NCBI GenBank assembly: GCA_002900995.3
Contig: CM035310.1
Span: forward strand, 3,185,394 to 3,249,393
Length of the DNA: 64,000 bases
Source of the DNA: Ganoderma boninense
Taxonomy: Eukaryota; Basidiomycota; Agaricomycetes; Polyporales; Polyporaceae
Direction: 5' to 3'
The translations under genes and the position numbers were made by a program. Below are positions 59,058-64,000 of this stretch, in pieces. The notes below the pieces were generated by a model. The model made no database searches. It had not been told where the DNA came from and was given only the letters and a program-made list of their open reading frames with translations. Positions within the stretch are counted from its first letter, which is position 1. The number at the start of each line of letters is the position of its first letter.

Positions 59058-60409
59058 ATGGACGCGGCCAGTGGTGTTTCTAACCCCCTCCTTCCAAGGC
59101 ACTGGGCCATCAGGCGACGGACCGCCCAGTATGTGGTTGCACTGTTTCATTACCATCGATTCCGTTTCAATCCCGATCGAGGCAAGACCGACGGCCAGCT
59201 GTCCCGCCCCACCCCACCCCCGATTTCGTTTAGGCTAATGGAGGATTGCGACTCCGTAGCCCGGACCCTGGCTCTTGCATTCCGAAATCAATGTAAATTA
59301 AACCTCTCTTACTGTCAACTGTGTGTCTGATTTCCCTGCAGTGGCTGTCAGCTGGGATGCGGAGGAATATGCCAAAATATTGCCCTGGGCCACCACACTG
59401 AAGCGCGATGTGGAGGAGAGACTTCTACGAGAATTTCCCCCCATCACACCTGCGGACGAAGTTATGGCACGGACGGTCTCCCTTCGCATTGTCCGAGACC
59501 CGGCCGTGTTCACAGATCGCACGGGACGGATTTTGGCATGGTCCCTCCCCCAGGTCATTCCCCGGCATCGCCAGGTGAAGACTTCGATATCATGGTCACA
59601 TTGCATGGTGCTGAAACTTCATCCGCTCTGCCTCAGGTCATAATGTTCAAGGCTGTGGAGCACCTTAAAACCCGCCTCAAAGTAAAGCCACAACCATTGG
59701 GTAAACCGCCTGTGAATTGGCGGATGGCGGCCCAGAACTTTACTCCAAGCGCCGAATGGGGGGCTGGATTGGTCACGTTGTATCCAGCTGGGTTTCAGCT
59801 AGGACATGCCGTAAGTGTGGAGCCTGATATCTCGATCACCGAACTGAAGTGCATGTGTAGGGTCCGAACTTCATTCCCGCTCCCAGTAAGGAGTTCTCCA
59901 CAACGCAGGCCAATCAGTGGATGTCGGAGATGGAAGAGTCTGGTAGCTTGCTTGACGGAATTCTGGCGGTAACCCATCCGGACCTTTACGCCATATCTCA
60001 AGACTTGGCCGACAAAGTGTTCGCAGAACAATGCTGCTCATTGGCCACGGAAGGCATGCGTTCCTGGCCCACGAGCTTCAACTCCATCCAAGTGATAGTG
60101 AATCGACAATCACGCCTCCATCGTGACAAGAATACTGGCCCCGGGTGGGCGGACCTCCTTGCAACATTCGGAACATACGGCCAGTACGCGGTGCTAGAAC
60201 TGAATAATCTAGGCGTGTCCGTCCCTTATGACAGTGGAAGTGTAGCCGTAATCTGCTCTCGGATCGTGCGTCATGGAGTGCCGAAGGTGCAGGGAGACCA
60301 CGTGTACTACGCGTGCTACATGGTGCAGAATGTTCATACATGGTTTGAGATGCCGGACCCTGGGTTTGCCGATACAACCCGTGTTGCTCTCATGGACGGA
60401 TCGATGTAA
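59058..60409 (+). CDS. TET/JBP-family 2-oxoglutarate/Fe(II) dioxygenase
   Basis: A 396-residue protein from exons 59058-59292, 59342-59574, 59637-59810 and 59861-60409; phases agree. TET/JBP enzymes oxidise 5-methylcytosine (or thymine) in DNA. Typical fungal-type features: DRTGRILAWSLPQ (about 150), NWRMAAQNFTP and GAGLVTLYPAGFQLGHAG before the core, then SFNSIQVIVNRQSRLHRDKN with the iron-binding HRD at 301-303, WADLLATFGTYGQYAVLELN, and VRHGV with the distal His352. About nine residues later, where most relatives that I recall have the Arg that holds 2-oxoglutarate, this protein has His361 (VQGDHVYY). Thus iron binding looks intact but cosubstrate binding may be altered. The KDZ transposase starts 51 bp downstream on the same strand; such linkage is known for mushroom TET genes. 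Confidence 0.88.
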
Positions 60410-60460
60410 ATACATACACAGACCTGTGAAGCCTGTATGTTACTCACTTGACTGCTCAAC

Positions 60461-63400
60461 ATGTCTCACCGGCGTCAATTCGAAACTGTAGAGCCATTCG
60501 AGGAATTTGGCCTCCAAAGGAGACGGACAAAGAGGGAAATCGAAACAACAACGAAGAAGGTCCGGCTGGGGTTACCAACGACAAGCGATGGGCCTCCCTC
60601 TTCGGCGGAACCCTCTCCGGGACCGAGCGGCACATCGACGCCCGCTCCGGTGCACATCCAGCTTCCTCCTATTGAGACTGGAGAAGGTCTGCCGTTCGAA
60701 TTCACGTTTGAGAACAGCAGGCGGACGGGCAAGGTGCGCTAATGGTCAAACACAATAACCGACCGTGGTGCTTCGCTAATGCGTTGGTCAGACCCAGAAC
60801 AATTTTCAAAGGGAGTTTCTGAATGTCAGGGAGGAATATCTATACTGCGGCCTTGCCCTGGAGTCACTGCCAGAGGATGGCAAGGGAATCTGCAGCTATC
60901 TGGCCACCTGGAGATGCCTCACCTGCCATGGATGGTTGACATTCTGCGCTGAGTGCTGTAGGGAGCGCCACCTGAGCCATCCGCTCCATCGGGTGGAGTA
61001 TTGGACCGGATATTACTTCCATCCGGGATGGCTACGGGATCTCGGAGTCCAGATTCATGCCGGTCATGGTGGCCGGCCATGCCGCCGCCTACAGCCCTAC
61101 TCCGGGCAGCCCATGGACACTCCGGACGGCGCGCGCACTGTTCTGGACGACCGGGAAGAGGAGTCCAGAGTCATGCTAGATGAAGAAGCAGATGATTTAC
61201 AGCTAGACGATGAAGATGTGGACCTCGACTTCTATCCGGATGAAGATACACTAGTCACCTCTCTAGCAGACCTTCCTCGTTTCGGTGACCCCATTCATCC
61301 CCCTGGCAATTTCCTACATTCAACGACATATACAGGGGATCGCATGATGGTGGTCGTAGATGTCGATGGCATTCACGAAATCTCTGTGACGTTTTGCGTG
61401 TGTGACAACGCTGCGAGCGATGACTTGCAAATCTTGGATCTAGGATATTATCCTGCGACGACTATACGACCGCGAACAATGTTCACACAGAGAGTGCTAG
61501 ACGACTTTCTCCTTGCCAACAAGGAATGCAAGACCGCCACATGGAATTACTACAACAAACTGCAGCGGACTACCAATGACGCTTTTCCGCACATGGTGCC
61601 GGTACGTTCACCAACCTCCGTGTTCACGGCATTGTGATGAATGCTCCGAGTCACAGGATCATTATAAGGAACTGCTACGTACATCGTGTCAGTGGCGAAA
61701 TCTGCACCTGCGAAAATCTTCCAGCTTTGGACATCGGACGGAGGCAATACCTCCAGGTGGCATGGCTGTCCGGTGTCTGGCATGCCCACAGCCCGGCGAA
61801 AACCTCCCGGACAACTGGCAGGACGATCCGGACAGGTAATAGTAGTGATGCAGATGCATGAGGGGCAACGCTGACCAATGCCTAAGGTGGAAATATATGC
61901 GGTCAGTGGTCTTGGATGGCAACTTCTCTGCACAACATCGTCACATGCGTAATCTGGAGGATGATGTCCCGCTAGCGGACGGACACGCTTTCATGGTTAC
62001 GGACGGCCCGTACAAGCATCACCTGAAGACGGCGAAAGAATTCAAAGAGGTATAACACCAGATCTGATGTCTGAAGAGGTCAAAAGCTGACCGGACATCC
62101 AGAATTTGAAAATCACCTGTAACGATCACCGTGCCGTCCTGAACGCCGCGGTGAGCCATGGGAAACTGGAAGCAACTGGAATTGGGGCAGCCGCATGCTC
62201 TAGGCATGGATTCTTTTCGCCACATGCCTGCGTAGACTTTCAAGGAGGGGAACGGTGAGCTAGAACGTACAGGCTGATGGCGGGAATTAAGCAGCTAACA
62301 ATTGGTACAAGGCAGCGAAACATGGACTACGTGCTGCACTGGATACTGGCATATCTGAACGGCCTCACCTGGATCCTGGTGATGTACAACGTAATGTGCC
62401 AATACTTTACGAATTTGTACCACAGGTTCAGGGACAGCCCAGCTCTATCTCTGCCGGAAAGCCTCACGTTCATGCGCGGTATCAGACAGTTTCATGTTCA
62501 TGGGCACGTTGCGCCGTGCTTCCCCCGTTTCTTGTCGAACTTTATACGAGGGGCTGGAATGCAGGATGGCGAAATCATCGAGACCTTGTGGAACAAGACA
62601 AACACAATATCTGAATCGACACGAGGCATGTCGTCAGCGCACAGACGGGAGGTGATTGACGACACCATGAATGACTCGAATTGGATGAAACTAACGCAGA
62701 TCGGTACGTCTTCCGGACACTGTGTTCGCACTGACTAAAACGTCACTACAGTGTCCATCCTGAATCGAAAGTGGCGGAGAGCCTGTAGAGAGTGGCAGCC
62801 AGCGGTTGAAGCATTCCAGAGCTTATCCGAGGCGTCCGGAGAGGAGCAATGCGCCGAATGGCTTGCGGATGCACTGCACGCGGATGAGGAACGGATGGAG
62901 GATGTAACAGCCATGGATATATACGACGTGTCCAAGCAGCAACATATGCCCTATCCGTCTGGAATTACTGGCGTCGCTAACCAAATATTGCCTCACAGTG
63001 CCTACCAGGAAGGAGAAAGAGCTGTCGTTGACCCAAAAGGAAGGAGACGTGGACGCCACCATGCGGGGTGCGGCCAGCTGGATCTCGAACGGAATCAGAC
63101 TGGAGGAACAGAAGTAAGTGTACGGAACGTAAGCATACTTGGCCTTGCTCACAGCATTGTAGACTATCCATCGCGTACACTGCAAGATCCCTCCGTGACA
63201 CGGGAAGCAGCAGTGATCGTTTGGCTCTGACGCAGCAGCGACAACGATTGCTCACTGGTATGAAAGCTTTCCACAAAGCGGCAGACCGTCATCTCCGGAC
63301 GTCAATTAGCGCGACGGGGGTCCCTGTGAGCAATGATCCAATGGACTTCGGACGAGTCTGGGATCCAGTGGAAGGCCTGGAAGGCAGCTGGGCAACAAGC

Positions 63401-64000
63401 GGCGGGGCTCCTGAGCCTGGGGGCCCGCTGGACCTGGAGGAACAACCACTCGCCCTTCCGTCAACGATGGGGTATACCTATCTTGTCGAACACAACCTCA
63501 AAGACCTTGCGGAAAAGGAACAAGAGCTCCGGGAAGGACAGGTGAACGATTGCCTCCAGGGTATCCGGACCGCCATAGCATACAAGTCACTCTTGTACCG
63601 GACGAGGGTCCAGAAAGCCGGATCGTACCGGAACAAGCTCCGCAGCTTTGACGAAATCCGGACTACCAATGACGGACTTATGAAGCACGTCCGGGCGTAT
63701 ACACAAGCCCGGAAAGCAGCGGCACGGCTGTTTGACCGTGACATGGCTGACCCGGACTCGACACAGCGGCGCAACGTGTTCTTCTCGCGATACAAAGAGA
63801 TACGCCGCGAAGACCTGGGAGTGATGACAGCGGTTCTGGAACAGTTTACACATGGCCTACGGAACGTGCATTCCTCTTGGATATGGCATGTAGAAGATTC
63901 GGACGCTGTGCAAAACACGAGCTGGCTGGTAGATTGTGAGTAGCATCACCGCCGGCATGGGTCACGTTGTATTAAAGCTCTACATTAGTCCGGCGCATGC
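60461..64000 (+). CDS. KDZ transposase with CxC2-type cysteine cluster (runs off the window)
   Basis: Transposase of the Kyakuja-Dileera-Zisupton superfamily, at least 1017 residues. Exons: 60461-60733, 60792-61601, 61657-61835, 61887-62049, 62103-62254, 62312-62703, 62752-62956, 63009-63113 and 63163-63935; phases agree. A last intron starts at 63936. A disordered N-terminus is followed by the CxC2-like cluster (YCGLAL at 110, RCLTCHGWLTFCAECC at 132-147), then KELLRTSCQWRNLHLRK. The core has the LDGNF motif (Asp431), DVPLADGHAFMVTDGPYK, CNDHRAVLNAA, MYNVMCQYF, HVHGHVAPCF, DGEIIETLW (Glu613/616), STRGMS and DDTMNDSNW. KDZ transposases normally have Asp in the YD-x-x-CQ motif; here it is Asn552, which may disable catalysis. 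The C-terminal third is a helical, charged tail. Confidence 0.9.

Noticed and set aside
60405..60490. Intron that would fuse the TET and KDZ proteins
   Set aside because: A GTAAAT donor and an AG acceptor exist, but the joined phase does not match the KDZ frame.

Overview
This is a basidiomycete nuclear segment, most likely from a polypore-type agaricomycete. The evidence is the dense short GT-AG introns (about 48-90 bp) with CTNA-type branch sites and the gene families: aryl-alcohol-oxidase-like GMC oxidoreductases, an ent-kaurene-oxidase-like P450, a DUF6534 membrane protein, lineage-expanded BTB proteins, a type-B carboxylesterase, a chromovirus LTR, an RNase-H LINE, and a KDZ transposase next to a TET/JBP dioxygenase. 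One 100-N assembly gap lies at 35596-35695.

Left part (1-18 kb). The decayed 3' end of an anion:cation-symporter MFS gene is followed by a DUF6534 membrane protein. Then come two paralogous GMC oxidoreductases in opposite orientation (5402-7522 plus, 15707-17813 minus) with the same intron positions and nearly identical exon lengths. Between them are a P450 with one in-frame stop and a seven-helix-type membrane protein. This looks like a small oxidative gene group that is partly decaying.

Middle (18-46 kb). A LINE-type retroelement (18844-23900) is flanked by a 13-bp target-site duplication and ends in a (TAA)n tail. A secreted type-B carboxylesterase follows. Three BTB/POZ paralogues come next (one intact, two broken), with another membrane-protein gene among them. 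A chromovirus 3' end with its LTR abuts the assembly gap. The rest holds several small unrecognised genes and a divergent LAMMER/CLK-type kinase.

Right part (46-64 kb). This is the most unusual region. It is strikingly rich in CCGGA/TCCGG words and carries three copies of an approximately 90-bp repeat. It encodes a serine-rich orphan whose end is cut off by a 521-bp MITE with an 8-bp target duplication, a 1297-aa Cys-cluster/coiled-coil orphan, an 876-aa HMG-like orphan, a TET/JBP 2-oxoglutarate dioxygenase, and, 51 bp further on, a KDZ transposase with a CxC2-type cysteine cluster that runs off the window. The genes form two divergent pairs (Ser-rich/Cys-cluster and HMG-like/TET) followed by KDZ. 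TET-KDZ linkage is known in mushrooms. The orphan partners, the CCGGA signature, and substitutions at expected catalytic positions of both TET (Arg to His) and KDZ (Asp to Asn) are the points I would pursue. All gene models are hand-spliced and should be tested with transcripts.
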